Source: Atrichornis clamosus
Lineage: Eukaryota > Chordata > Aves > Passeriformes > Menuridae
Length of the DNA stretch: 64,000 nucleotides
Direction: 5' to 3'
Assembly: GCA_013400975.1 (NCBI GenBank)
Contig: WBMZ01003275.1
Location: forward strand, 1 to 64,000
Each line of letters begins with the position of its first letter. Within the stretch, counting starts at the first letter, position 1. The notes under the pieces are model-generated. The model was not told where the DNA came from. It ran no database searches and saw nothing but the letters and a program-made list of their open reading frames with translations. Shown here one piece after another: positions 38,399-51,829 of this stretch. The translations under genes were made by a program, and so were the position numbers.

Positions 38399-38432
38399 TT
38401 TAATAATGACAAAAGTTTAATAATGACAAAAA
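38399..38432. repeat. 17-bp tandem duplication
   Basis: The unit TTTAATAATGACAAAAG is followed immediately by TTTAATAATGACAAAAA, a head-to-tail copy with one mismatch at the last base. Likely a replication-slippage duplication. Confidence 0.85.
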
Positions 38433-38954
38433 AGAAAAATTGCTTTTAAACAGTTAACTTTATTTTGCTTCTCAAGGTTATGTGAGGTTTGAGTACATGA
38501 AAGATGCACTTTTCATTTTCCACTTTTTATTGTTCATACTTGTAGGAGTATCTGCATTATGTGCTATGAGAAAGTGACCCCCTTACTTCTAAAGGGTTGA
38601 TGTTAGGGCTATGTCAAGTTGTGTGATCCCTGCTTGATGTCTGGTTAGCCACAGCAGGGAGGTGATGTGATTTTTTTAATCAGCAGTTGGACGGATCTGT
38701 AATTCACTTCTGGCTGCAAATACTGCCAAAACAGGTGGCTCAGCCTGACAGCCCTGATCCAAGTACTAACACCAGTTCATTCGGATATTCTTAACTAGGC
38801 TTTTTGGAAACACTGTATTTCGTAGCTGCTATCAGGGAAATCTGTGAAATGACCAAATTAGCAAGATTTTTAGTCCAAAATTATTAGCAAAAATAGAAGG
38901 TTTTTCAATCAGTCTGGAAGTGACTTTTCATTCATTTAGTTTATTAAAGAAAGA

Positions 38955-38994
38955 AAATAAAAGACCCTAAAATGAAATAAAAGACCTTAGAATG
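38955..38994. repeat. 20-bp tandem duplication
   Basis: AAATAAAAGACCCTAAAATG is followed directly by AAATAAAAGACCTTAGAATG, with two transitions between copies. It lies about 0.55 kb from the other short tandem duplication. Confidence 0.85.
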
Positions 38995-39179
38995 AAAGAA
39001 AACAAAGAGTCTGAAAATGTGTTTAGTGTGCTTTTATAGTGTTTTTACAGGTGTTCCTTGGCTGTAGCAGTGTGTGTCTTTTGTGGGTTTTTTAATGCAA
39101 AGCATAGACTTAGGTGATAAGGGACATCAGCTCCACAGTATGCTGACCTTCTACATGACAGGGAAATAAACTCTATAAT

Positions 39180-39207
39180 TAGTTTAGTTTAGTTTAGCTT
39201 AGTTTTA
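39180..39207. repeat. (AGTTT)n pentanucleotide repeat
   Basis: About five AGTTT units, one changed to AGCTT. Simple repeat. Confidence 0.85.
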
Positions 39208-39601
39208 TTTTCATGTATTTGGAATAGACTTGTGTTGATTGACTGATTCTTAAACTCTGTATCCACAAGATGGACATTTTATTTATGGTAAAAAAGTAAG
39301 AATTTAGCCTGGAGCTAATGTTTCACTGCAGTTTATTTTCCTCTGGGGCAAGTACCGGCACTCACAGTTTGAAAGTTTAGATATAAACTTCAGCATCGTC
39401 TATTTTAGATAAACAAAAAACTATTAAAATACCTGTTGCTTCATACAATTCCTTTTTTATGTTTGGGGTTTTTTTCCATACTACCTCCTAGCCCATGATT
39501 TGCTGGGCTCTTCATGATTTAAGTAGGATAAAAACACTTGCTCCTTGCGACAGGAATTCAGAACACTACACTGACAGTCACACATCCTTGACTTTTGGGT
39601 A

Positions 39602-39657
39602 CCACGCTGACATATAAGCAGGGCACAACAGCAATGCCATGGCCAGTGTCAGCGTGG
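39602..39657. repeat. 10-bp inverted repeat with 36-nt loop
   Basis: CCACGCTGAC (39602-39611) and GTCAGCGTGG (39648-39657) are exact reverse complements. The arms contain CpG, unusual for this CpG-poor window. A transcript from either strand could form a hairpin of this size. No precursor-like extension of the stem is evident beyond 10 bp. Confidence 0.6.
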
Positions 39658-40191
39658 CTGCTGGTTTAGAGAGATGGCCCAGTCCTGGCAGAGTGCACTG
39701 GTGCACATCTCAGGGTACCTTCTTCTGACAGACTATGTCAGGAGAACAATCTATTCAGAGATAAACGGGGAGCTCTTTCAGGACAACATCATGATAATGA
39801 CCATGAGACCAAGTTACTTAAAAATGTAGCCACTAAGCAATGACCCTGCCTTCTCTACTTGCACCACAAGCTACATGATCTATCTATTCTTTATTACAGC
39901 TACAAATTGTTAGTTGTGGAAATACTGGTGAAATGTACACTCTGAAAGATAAAATGAGATCTCTGAAGACAGCAATTTATAAGTGTCCTTAGAAAGTTGG
40001 CAGGACCTATGTCTCTTGCTGTCAAGTATTTAGGAGAAGATTCCAAAGGATTACATTCAACATTCTCATATTGCATGTCATTGCAATCACAGAATTGTAC
40101 TATTAAAAAGTGGAAGTCCTTAAAACTGTATTAAAAAAAAATCTCAGTACAGGGACTAAGTACTCTGTCTTTGCAATACTCTCAGGATCTA

Positions 40192-40250
40192 ATATTAGTA
40201 TTACTATTATTATTACAATAACTAATAATTATTGTTATAGTTGTTATTAC
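40192..40250. repeat. ATT-rich low-complexity tract
   Basis: Degenerate run of ATT/TTA/ATA triplets, including a short pure (TAT)n centre. Low-complexity sequence. Confidence 0.75.
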
Positions 40251-43200
40251 ATTTAAGCTGTTACTGACTATTCCTGTAATGGCCAGGATCTTTACTGTGA
40301 TCCACTTCAGACATTGTCTTGAAACCCACGGGTCTTTAACAAGGCTACTTCACTGTGTTTATGAACACAGGGATTGGACCAGGCTCGATGGCAGGTGTAG
40401 TTGGAGCTGCCACCACTGAAATAAGAATAGAAAAGCCTGACACCTCTGAGAAATGGCTTCTACCAATGTACGGCTTAATCTGTATGTGCACAATAGCTCC
40501 AGCAGCAGCCCTATAGCTGGTCCTTTCTAGTCCAATCTCCTGCAGGTCACTGTGTAAGGTTGATGGCTGTCCCCTGACACTTTATCCTCCCACGCAGGGA
40601 AGAATGAACAGAGGCTCAGCTCTGCTTGTTGCAATGCTCTGGAGACTGTGCACTGATCTAATCCAGGGAGGTGAGGAGAGGAGAAAGACAAGATTTCTAT
40701 GCCAGATGTTTGTCTGCCACAACTTATTTCCCCAGTGGAGCAAGAGAGAAGCAGGAGTCAAATAGAAATGTGACAATGAGTCACAGTTTGGTCCTTATTT
40801 TGCTGCTGAGAGCTGTGCAACTACATATTTCTTCTGTCTGGGAACAGGCTGCAAGGAGACAGGCTAGCCCCAAGGCTACACACAGCTTGTCAGTGACAAA
40901 ATCAAAATTAGCTTCTGGATTTCAGCCCTTTTCTCCGGCTATTTGATAACTACGAAAAGTTTTAAGATATAAACCATTTCAAAAGGCAATAAGATCTGTA
41001 TGCTTGAAAATTAACAGACGTGAAACTACTAATATATGAGAAATAACACACAAGAGCCAGAGGGTAAAATGCTAATTACTTCACAAGTGTGATGGTCAAA
41101 AGCTAAAGTTTAACGAAGTCGTGCTAGAGGCAAGAGGAAGATAGCTACTTCTCATGGTAATTCATGAGTTGCTGCTGGAGGTGCCAGTTGTGCTGACTGC
41201 AACAGGGGCCTAGATGAATAAATTAGATTAGACTATTCATTTTGATGCCTAAAGGCATCTGAGGTATTTCCTACCCTTCAGTTAGACTGCTGTTTATGCT
41301 TGGAGTTAGGAGGTTTCTACAGAATCCATTTGCATCTAGTAAATTTGCAAAATGAAAAGGTGTCTTCTTTTTCTGGCTTTCAATATTGACTAGGAAGCAG
41401 ATAGTATACCTTTTACAGCAGGGTAAGGAGAATGCAACAATTTTAGCAATGGTTTTTTGAAGGAATCCATCTTTTTATGTCCAGAACTACCAGGTAAAGT
41501 CAATAGCCTAATTACACAAAGAGATAAAAAGTCAGAAAACACAGGTCTACCTGTAAAAAAGCCTTTATGGCGAACAGAAGCTCCAAATTCTCACTGAAAT
41601 TGTTGCTGGCATTCCTCTGTGACTGTGGGCCTGGACAACGCAGCTGGTTAGTTTGGCTGCAGCCTTGGTGCTTTCCCATAACCTGTTGAGGCAAGCGTGA
41701 GGCCGCCTTTATTAGCTTGACTTTTAGGTTTAAGAATTTGTGGACGATGCTGCTCACAGCTTATACAGCATCTGTTCGTGCTCAGCTGGTACAGGTTCTT
41801 ACATATCATTCATTTCAGGTAGCCCCTTAGAAAGTCAGCTAGCTTTGGACAGCAGGAAGACTTAAAACCTCTATACCAGAGGGCCAAGCTAAATGCATCG
41901 CGTTGTTTGTCCGTGGCAGGCTAAATGTGTGTGTGTACAGTTAACTCCCCTCTACTTGTGGGCAAACAGTTGGGCTGTAGGTCTGAACATTTATTCACTT
42001 TTTTTTTAAAGGACCTCGTGCTTTTAAGTATTTGGAGCATATTTTAAGGTTACTCATATGACAAGAAAAATGTTTAAAATCCTAGTAGCATTTTCTATTT
42101 ATTGGGGAGATCAGTTACTACTGATGTAAAAATGAAATCTCTGCAACTATTCACATTCTTAGAAGTCCCAATCTACAGCTTGAAGAACTTAAACCTTGAA
42201 AAAAAGTTGAGTATTTACCTATTGCTTACAATATAAATACTGAGCAAGAGGTAGATCCATGCTGCTCTTACTGCTCTGCTCTGGAAAGCAGAAACTGTTT
42301 TACTTTAAAACACTTCATAATACAGATCTGGCTTTGGTTCGGGACATAGTGAGGAGAGAGAAAACAGAGTTACCCTATTTGAAGCAGGTGATACATTTAC
42401 AGAATTGAAAAGCTTTATTTTCTTTCTGATGCTGATATTCACTGCTTTCTTCTCTGTTTTAGAATATTGAACTGGTGGAAACTACCCATTTTACTAGCTT
42501 AAACCATATTGTAGTATTAAATCAAAATGTTTGAAAAGACGTTTAGATCACCAATTTTAAACATGATTTAAATCAACAAACAAGAAACCTATATTTCAAA
42601 ACAACAATTTAAAATTTTTTTACATATGTCATCTGTCATTATTTTTCCCACAAGAACAGAAAAGAGACACTGATTTTTGTGGACTGATTACTGTTGACTG
42701 ATTACAATATGGTAAATGAATACAACTTTTCTCACTAAATTTGTGCCTTTTACACTTAGAGATAAAGATAACCTAAATTCTGTCAATCAAAAAGTCTATA
42801 GTTTGGGAGCCATTTATCCAGATTCTTACTCTTTTCCTGGTTTTTTTTTTTGCTTTTTAATGATAGAGGATGGTAAATGGTGCATTTCTTTTTTGCTAGA
42901 TAATGATTTCACTTTTACTTGTGGCTTCTGTCAAGTTTCATTAGGATGAAAATTGGAATTCAATTAAAATGGTACAAACACAGCATCTAAAATTGTTTAC
43001 ATGTGTACATTTACGACACTGGTTATACAGAAAAAGTCAATTTTAAATATAAGCTGTTTTGATAAGTTAAATTATTATTAAACAAATATAATGTTATTTC
43101 TAGTTTAGATTCTGGCTACTTCATCCTACAAGAATATATAACTAATAGAGCTCATTTTCTTTCATGTAATGGTTATTCAAATGTTAGAGAAAGAAAACAT

Positions 43201-44520
43201 ATTTTCTACTTTAAAAAAAAAGTCCTAATTACTTGATATAAAATAAGATAATAATTGATCTCAAATAGTAAAATAAATTGAAATTAAAAACACATTCTTT
43301 GCCTTTGCAAACAGGTTATAATCTCAAAAAAAGTCTATGTTAATTTCACTGCATCTGCTTAGACAGTAATTTCCAAAAATTCAGGGATTTCTTTAACTTT
43401 TTTTTCACAACAGTAATGGCTTGGTCATAGCTTTTTATTTTAAATAAAAATGATTTCTATAAATAGTAATGTAAAATGGTAGTATTGTGTAAGTGTTGTT
43501 CTTGACACAGGGTTTTCTTAATTTCATATTTAATTTTAAAGGATGTTTAAAAAATGACATTTATAGAAACATTTATTTTCTGGTTCTAAAAGAACCATGC
43601 CCTCCCTTTCCCCACTGCAGCATCATTTTAGTGGGTTTTAGAGTAGTTGAGGATTAATATTTAAACGTCTCCAGAGAGGTGTAAAACAGGAACGCAGTTT
43701 TTTTATACAATGCTTTCATACAAATTTAAAACCAAATCAAAGGTATAGTCAAAGAGAACTTACAGAGATGGGCAGGCTTGATGTCCTTGCTGGTTTACAT
43801 GGACAGATCAGACTGGTAATACAGTACAGGAAGTAGATAAACAAGATAAGTAAGATGTAAAGTCACAGCATCTAAAGAGTTGACTTAAAGCTATGGACAA
43901 CCAGCTATACTTCTTATCCATATGATCCCACTGTCATGTTCTCTTGTCAACCTCAAACTTTTTAATTGGAAAATATGATTATTTAATATTTAATCTTAGA
44001 CCTCTGCCTTTATATAATATAAGTATTGTTTTAGTGCATCAGAACAGACCATTCAGACTTTAGATTCCTGAGTGGCAGTGTGTTTGTGCTGTATGTGGTC
44101 AAAAGGGACCAGCAAGATTAAGCTTCTAGTTTTTTTCCTAATATGTGCCTACAGCACAGTTGATTTATGTAAGAATGTCTATTTCGGGAATCGCGAAGCA
44201 AGTACATGGCTACCAAATCTTGGGCTAATGCTACTCACAGCGACACCAATAGGTAGCAGAAATACCAGATGACACTGCTGACAGATCTTGTCCTGTCCCA
44301 TGTCGTGTCCTTTTCTTCATAGCCTCTGATACTTTTTTGTTTTTCGCCCTTCCCTAAACTCAAAACATAATGAGAAGAACATGGCAAAGCACACAGTAAG
44401 CAGCTACATTATTTTTAGACTCATTAGATTTTGAGTAAAAGAGATAAGCTAATAAAAGAGATCATGTAATGTTTAGGAGGCGAAATAGAAAAAAACTGTA
44501 GAAGGTACTGATTTTTTACA

Positions 44521-44547
44521 AAATTATTATTATTATTTATTTATTAT
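44521..44547. repeat. (ATT)n/(ATTT)n simple repeat
   Basis: Four to five ATT units passing into ATTT units. Simple repeat. Confidence 0.85.
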
Positions 44548-46591
44548 CCCAAACCATCCATATGCTAAAACTCATGTATGTTATAATTTCAGTCAAATCA
44601 GTCCAGTTTCTCAAAATTATGGTCAGTGCTGGGATTTGTCCTTAGAAATCAAAATGAAAAATCTGTGGCTTTAAGCCTTGAATAAACCTCGCTTGAGTCC
44701 TGGGGCTGGTTTGACCTTCTTTTAGAATAAGTCTGACAGCCCAGTATGAACTTGTATCTATCTGGTCTAAAAGTTCTGCTTGGTGCCATGCAAAGGCATT
44801 TACCATAAGAAGGGAAAGTATTAAATGCCAGGCATAGAAAAACTTTCTCACTGGAGAAGTCTCCTCTTTCTATCTTCAAAGATAGTTTTAAAAAATCCTT
44901 TACAAATATGTAATGAGTAAAGACCTGCTGCTCCCTGAACGTGCTTATGTTCTCACAACTTCAAAAGTATCTCTGTACCTTTGCCTGGAGTCAAATTGTC
45001 AAAGGCACAATGAATATAAGCCTTTGTAGCCTCCTTTGGTATGTAAATGAACTCAGTGTTTTCCTATATTCCATTATGTAGATTTAAGTTGTGTTTCTCT
45101 GTGCATGTCAGGAAGGCTAAATCTTGTTTCAATCTTTGCTGAGAGGCTATTCACAATTGACACAATACCATAAATATAGTTTTTTGGTAACTTTTTTACT
45201 GTTTTTAGAGGTATAGTTTAATGCATCTATTCAAATATTAAGGTCTTTATTTTTGATTGACCTTTTCCTCCTGTAGATCCTTAAATTTGACTTCAGGTCT
45301 ATCCGGTCTTACTATCAGGACTATCAGGTCTTACTGAAGCCAGCTATATTAGTACCTGAGCATATCTGATGCAGGATACAACTTAACATCCCAAAGAGGT
45401 GATAACCCATGTATGTGATACAGTTCAGGCTATACACATTTCATAGTTTTATAATCCCAATATTTAAATGGTAATTGAAACATAAATTTAGTATAATTTC
45501 AATTCCTTTTTTTAAGGAATACATTCAAGCCCTCTTCTTCCTAGAAATTTTGTTGAATCATCATTCCTCATAGTAGTAAAAAATGTGAGCGGGGAGACAT
45601 CCAAAGTTAGACTCACTCCTTTAAATATATACTGTTGTTTTGGTTTATTTTTTGTATGGTTGGTTGTTTTTTGACCAGGAGTTTTAGTATAACACTATTA
45701 CAGCAAAAGATCTGTGACAGTGGATGAATGTGAACCCTGTCTGCCTGGGACATGACTAGAGGGCTGACTGCATCCTGTGAATTGGAGTAGTACCACTGCT
45801 ACTCTACTCTTAATTTATCTCACAACCTGTAAAGTCGATGAAGATATTAATTTGTAGTAGAAGGTGAATTCTGAGAACACAAGGTTTTCTCCTGCTTCAA
45901 AAATGGAAGAGCTCAAAAACTTTTCTTTTTTCTTTTTTTAAAATCTGTAAATATATTTGATAAAATTCTTACTGCAGTAAGAGGCATGTCAACTTAGAAC
46001 TAAATACAAGCATTTTTTTTCCCAGCAAGAGCAGCCCCTTTATCTAAGCAGAATTAATCTGTGTGAGATACATTCATTCTAAAATGCATCTCTTGTTCTA
46101 GCATTGTAATTTTGTATTGATTACATAAAAGCCACATGAAATGCTCTGGAGAATGTAATGTTCTGCTCTGCTGTTAATAAACCAGATGCAGTGATGAATT
46201 TCCAGATCAGTAACAGTGAGAACTCTCTCAACTTACTCTCTCTCTTCCTTCCCCTTCCAGAAATAAGTGCAGCCCTCTGCCCAGAAACACACCTCCACAC
46301 CTATTCCTTTCATTTACTACAAGGGAGATATCCATAGATTTTGTAATACAACTTTATTGTATTTTGCCTGCAAGTTTCTATTGAACCAGAAGTGTCCAGT
46401 GATTTGTTGCTGTTTTCTTTATGCAGAGCTCATGTAAGAGTAATCACAAGGGAAACTTTACTAGGTCACTATTACTCTGGAAAGAAGGGAACTTGGGAAA
46501 TTATGGGGAAAACAATTGCAAATATGTAAGAATGCAATTTCAGGAAAGCTTTGCAAGATTATCTACAAATATTGATGAGGACTCAGCACAC

Positions 46592-46624
46592 AATTAAAAT
46601 TAAAATTAAATGTGAATTAAAATG
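46592..46624. repeat. (AATTAA)n hexanucleotide-like repeat
   Basis: Three AATTAA-type units and a fourth after a short interruption. Low-complexity AT repeat. Confidence 0.75.
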
Positions 46625-46872
46625 TGCATGTGCAGATATATTAGTGCATTGGGAAGGGGAATGAGCTATTCTGCCGGAGTTAATGAATTAAGATAATTTC
46701 AACTATACAGTCAAAACAATGATGAGGGCTAGGTTTTTGTCTTAAAAACTAATTAGTGGAACATTTCTTTTAAGAATATATTTGCCATCATTTCATTCGT
46801 CAATCAAGATAGGTGAATGCATTTCACACTCTGAATGCTAAGGGCAGTTTCACAAAAGGAAAAGTTAGTTAG

Positions 46873-46897
46873 TTGTAAAACTAAGTTAGTTTTACAA
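46873..46897. repeat. 25-bp near-perfect palindrome
   Basis: Left arm TTGTAAAACTAA (46873-46884), single central G (46885), right arm TTAGTTTTACAA (46886-46897). The 12-bp arms are exact reverse complements. It follows a short run of AGTT units, so it may have arisen by local strand switching. It could form a cruciform. Confidence 0.85.
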
Positions 46898-47221
46898 AAA
46901 TGTTGCTATCCACTCTTCAGTGTGTCATGCTAAGCATAGAAAGTCAGAAATAATGCCACATCTGTGGAGGATGCCAAAACTGTAAAGTGGCACTGGATCT
47001 ACTTTTTTTTCTTGTGGTAGTGCCTAGGACAGGGCTGCATTGTTCTAATCACTTCATGCAGTTGGAAACAGTCTCTACACTAGAATCCTAAAGTAATATA
47101 AACTTTTAAAGATTCATTTCTTTAATATTTTAGGGAATAAAGTCTTTTTGGTAATAATTTTAAGCTTTAATATTCTAGTAAAGTGAATATTAAATTATAC
47201 AACAGTCCAAAAGCCCCCTAA

Positions 47222-48085
47222 GTCCATGGATGACACCAGGTTGGGTGGGAGTGTTGCTCTGCCGGAGTCTGGAGGAAGGAAGGTTCTTCCAGAAGGAAGG
47301 GACCTGGACAGGCTGGATCAACGTACTGAGGCCATTGGTGTGAGATTCAACAAGGCCAAGTGCTGTGTCCTACACTTCAGCCACAACAACCCTGTGCAAT
47401 TCTTCAGGCTGGGGGAAGAGTGACTGGAAAGTGGCACAGAAGAAAAGGACCTGGGGGTGCTGGTAGACAGCCAGCTGCGTATGAGCCAACATGTGTCCAG
47501 GTGGCCAAGGCCAATGACATCCTGGCTTTTATCAAGAATAGTGTGGCCAGCAGGACTAGGAAAGCAGCCGTCCCCCTGTCCATGTCACGGGTACACACCA
47601 CACCTTGAGTCTGGTGTCCAGTTCTGGGCCCTTCACTGCAAGAAAGACATTGAGGTGCTGGAGCACCCGTCAATGGAACTGGTGAAGGGTGTAGAGGTTC
47701 AGCCTTATGAGGAGCAGCTGAGGGAGCTGGGGTTGTTTGGCCTGGAGAAAAGGAGGCTCGGGGGAGGCCTGATTGCTCTCTACAACCACCTGAAAGGAGG
47801 CTGTAGTAAGGTAGAGTTAACCTCTTCTCCCAGACAACTAGTGACAAGAGGACATGGCCTTTAGCTGTGCCAGGGGAGGTACAGGTTGGACATCAGGACA
47901 AATTTCTTCATGGAAATGGGTGTAATATGTTGGAGTGGACTGTCCAGGGAGGTGGTGGAGTCTCTATCCCTGGAGGTGTTCAAGAAAAAACTGGACATGG
48001 CACCTAGTGCCATGATGTAGATAGCAAGGTGGTGATAAGTCAAAGGAGATCTTTTCCAATCTAAATGATTCTATGATTGTGTGAT
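47222..48085 (+). mobile_element. CR1 LINE, 5'-truncated, 864 bp
   Basis: The largest CR1 here. It begins with codons for MDDTRLGG, the Asp-Asp catalytic box of the CR1 reverse transcriptase (normally preceded by F/Y-A), so all of the gene upstream of the active site is missing. The C-terminal ORF2 can be followed in pieces: [56 protein letters not shown], then NHLKGGC. The pieces lie in different frames, so frameshifts and stops have broken it. The 3' end has the octamer tail ATTCTATG/ATTGTGTG (about 48069-48085). GC content is higher than the surroundings. The element is dead. Confidence 0.93.
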
Positions 48086-49402
48086 TAAATTCCTGAGAAT
48101 ATTTTAAATGCTTACTTATGCTATTCTCATGTATAAATCATGCTTTACTTTTTCTGCTTAATGGCTGGGTTTCTCACACCAGTAAACCAAAGAAGTAGAA
48201 AAGTGATTACTGCACTCCTCGTTCTGCTGGTGATGGCCACATCTGGTGGGCTTCAGGACCTATGAGATTCCTCACTACTCCCTGCCATTTGCAGTGGGAT
48301 GTTTCTCCTCCCGGTGATGGATGGCTGTGGTGGTCTCACGTCCACAGGTGCAAGGAAGAGTGCGGCTGAGCTTGTGCTCCTCATAGACACAGACCTCTCC
48401 AACCCACTTTCACTCCTCACTTCCCCATGTTTTGTCCTCCCATTAATCATCCCATCTATTAAATTCTTAGTTCTGTTGCCTCAAATCAGTGCTACTTCAA
48501 GAAGAACAGGCAGCAACTGTACTTCTTAGTTTTTGTACTTACAGTGCTTTTGAGTTATTCTCAAGTATCAGAAATGTTCATGTTCTGAAATAATTTTTCA
48601 GCATAGCAGAAATTTTTCTTAGATATTGCAAACTTTATGTAAAATTTCAACTAACCCTGTCCATTGTTCTCTCTATGACACTGAGATACTCTGAGCTGTA
48701 AATGCAACATAATGTTTATTTGCAAACATCACGGAGTTGTAACCATTGATTCCTTTATTTCTGCTGATTTTGCAGCCATTTCCCCCCCTATTCTTTCATT
48801 AAGCTGTTTACATATTTTTGGCATTTCTCAAATGCAAACACATTTTAAATTCCAGATGCTCCATCTTTCCCTGAAAATGCCCATGTAGGCAGATGTGAAT
48901 TACATCTTCTTTTGAAAGTAGATGTACATTGTTTGCATTGGAGCAATTCCAGTGTCAGTCTTGTCCCACCGGAGGAAGCAGCTGTTCTTCAGGTGAACCT
49001 ATTTAACTAGGAACAAAAAAGCACCTTATAATGCTATTATGTGTCTGTGTTCTAGTTCAGAAATCTAATTTTTAGCCAATTCCACATCTCCCTGTTTTTC
49101 TACATTTATGTAAATAAGCAGGAAGGGAGACCTTTCCTCTTGTCCTGTACAATGTCTGCAAAAAAATTATGCAGAAGCCTGAAGTCGTGGTCTTACAGGC
49201 ACACAGGACATAACAAAGGGTTATGATTAATATTAGGTCCTTATGTTAAGGATAAGAAAGAAATGGTAGAAAAAAGCTTGTAAGTCCTTAAAAAATTCTC
49301 TGGATCTTTTTCCCACCCTGCACTACTCATTTTCTCAGATACCGGGTGAACAGTTTGTAGTTTGCTATGTAACATTGAAATCAATCTCCAATCTGGAAAA
49401 AC

Positions 49403-49443
49403 TCCAACCTTCCAACCAACCAACCAAGAAAACAAAAAACCAA
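49403..49443. repeat. CCAA/CAAA simple tract
   Basis: Three to four CCAA units flanked by A-rich sequence (ACTCCAACCTTCCAACCAAC and following). Low-complexity A/C tract. Confidence 0.8.
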
Positions 49444-51624
49444 TAGGTTTCTTTTTCTTTTCACAAGAACAGATATCAAAACAAAGAAAATATAAAAAGT
49501 GTGCTAAAAAAAGGGAGTGTTTACAAAAGCCTGCGAAGTCCTGATTGTATCTGGTGTCCCTCTTTCTCCTCTGTTCTCATCTTTGAATGTAAGCACTACC
49601 AAAGCTATGCACCTTCTCTTTTAGATTGTGCTTTACTTAAGTAAATATAAATCAAACACGAGCTGCAACATTAATGCTCTTTAAACCAGAATATGTGTGT
49701 ATTCTGCAGAGTAACAAAAGTGTTAAAATCTTTAAACTTTTGTAGAAGCATATTGTAAATTTCAGAAACTTCAGTGTATATTTGAAAGTATATTTTAATA
49801 TAATAGTTGTCTCAGTAGTTTCCTCAGTAAAACAACCTTTTTTTCAGTTGTCTCTGAGGAACATACAAGTGGAAACCACCTTCCCATAGATTCATTGGTT
49901 CAAGTTAGTGGGAATGAAAACTCGGCTAATGTGTTCAGCTTTTACAGAACGCACGGCTATTCTTGAAGTTATCATTCAAAGTTTTTCTCCACCTCAGTCC
50001 TATTTTTATTCCACTTTTCATACTGTAAACTCTTTCACATTTGTGGACTCATTGAATTTGTCCTGTCGATGGCTTTGAAATAACCACTGTTGCTATTACT
50101 ACTAACAAAATCCTTGCTGTCTTTAAAGTTTTGTTGAGAATAATTTCACTTTGACTAATTATATAATTCTAAGTCTTCAAAAAAATAGATCCACTTACTT
50201 AGGTGTTTAATGAAAGCTGTCTGCATGAAATTTACTAAATCTCTGAATTTGGTTTAGGAAAAGATTTGCCTGTTTTCAACCACAGCCAGGACTATCTATG
50301 CTTTCAATCATTCCACTTCTTTTATGCCCTATCATTATTTTAATTGGAAGAATCAAAGTTTCCTGCTACATTAAATATAGAAATATTACCTTCTCACAAT
50401 GGTTGAAGAGCATATTTTCAATCATTTTGAATAGAACTAGAACTGTAGTAATGTCTCATCAGCTGAAAAAAAAAATACATATTTTATGTGAAAAAGCACA
50501 TATTTTTAGCCCTTTAATATCATTTAGTACCTTTCTGATTTACTTTTGGTTGCAGAAACATAACTTTTGTTTTGACTTTCCAACTTGCTTAAATGCCAGG
50601 ACAATGAAGTGGGAAGATAGGGGAAACATAAATTATTTTATTCTTCATTGATTTTATAACCAGAATTTAATGAACACTTTTTTGAACACAGATATGAATA
50701 ATGTGGACTTCTAAACGCACAGATTATTAATTTTCTGTGGATCTCTTGTACAAATACTGTTTTCATGGCTTGTATGCTTCTGAAAGTATCCTCAGAATTT
50801 ATTCTGTGTAAAAGTTACCTGTCAAAATTTCCACTATATGAATCTCCAAGTGCTTCAACACTCTAACTCTTTTTAATCAATACTTCTTTCTGCAAAACAT
50901 TAGCTTCTGACTAAAGGTGATGTGAATTGAAGTATCAGTTTGGACAGAAATACACTGTGCATGATACAAATCTTGACAATGTTTTTCCATGGCAAATAGA
51001 TCTTACACTTTCTCATACATGCAGACTTGTCAGCATTTTCAGCACTTGATCATGGGAATGGTGACTTTAACAAGACCACCACTAATGGTCTTCTATGTCC
51101 ATTTGTGTTGTGGCTTACTAGGGAATAGCACGCTCTGAGGAATGAATGGGACTCCGTCAAATTGTAGTCCGCTCTTGACATTTCTGGAAATGGAGTTAAG
51201 AAAATCTAACCTATGCCTGCCTGCTTGGTGTCAAAGAAAATGTTCCAGCTCTCTCTCATAACCTTTATTTCATTAATGTCCCTTAAAAGCTAATACTGCT
51301 CCTGCCCTGATCAGCAAGATGAATAGAAAGAAACTGTTGATCTGGACTTCTGGTCAGGCTCAGCTATAAAAGAGATTGATGCCTTATTTAAGTCTTATCT
51401 CAGACAACACTTTCGTCACAATTTCCAATGATGGAAGAACCCTAAAGACACTTTGGCTTTCCCCTACTTACCCGTCAGAAGTACCCTGCCCATGAAGATC
51501 CTGGGGAGTGCACAGGATGCTGTGCAGTATGTGGGTAGAGTTTTATAAGAACATGTTCCTATACAGTTTATTTCACACTTCCGATATGACACTCAGCCTA
51601 AGGTATAAATAAAGCATTACCTTA

Positions 51625-51679
51625 AACAAGAAAAACCCCAAAACCAACCAGCTAAACAAACAAAAAATCAGGAAAAATA
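51625..51679. repeat. A/C-rich simple tract
   Basis: AAAAACCCC, AAAACCAACC and AAACAAACAAAAAA blocks in succession. Low-complexity tract like those at 8873, 49403 and 56761. Confidence 0.8.
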
Positions 51680-51829
51680 GCAAGTACAGTACAATGTCTT
51701 ATGGCCTTCCTCTATTTCATACTGTGAATGCTATTCATTATTACTGATTCAATAATATTAGATACATTTTGTGTCTATTCTTGTCTTCCATTGTAATAGT
51801 CTAACAGCATTCTGAATGTATTGTAGTTT

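Larger units (their letters stand above)
37122..47221. other. Long unique AT-rich noncoding block
   Basis: About 10 kb with no assignable gene or large transposon. It holds two tandem duplications (38399-38432 and 38955-38994), an AGTTT run (39180-39207), an inverted repeat (39602-39657), ATT-rich runs (40192-40250, 44521-44547), an AATTAA run (46592-46624) and a strong palindrome (46873-46897). Two slightly GC-richer patches (40560-40870, 41570-41780) carry short open frames that I cannot assign. Confidence 0.45.

Noticed and set aside
40330..40420. CR1-like 'ggattggaccaggctcgatg' phrase
   Set aside because: Resembles a CR1 3' phrase for about 20 bases, but no tail or flanking blocks follow.
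47404..47847. 147-codon minus-strand open frame
   Set aside because: Antisense to the CR1 LINE. The GC-rich LINE body lowers stop density. Not a gene.
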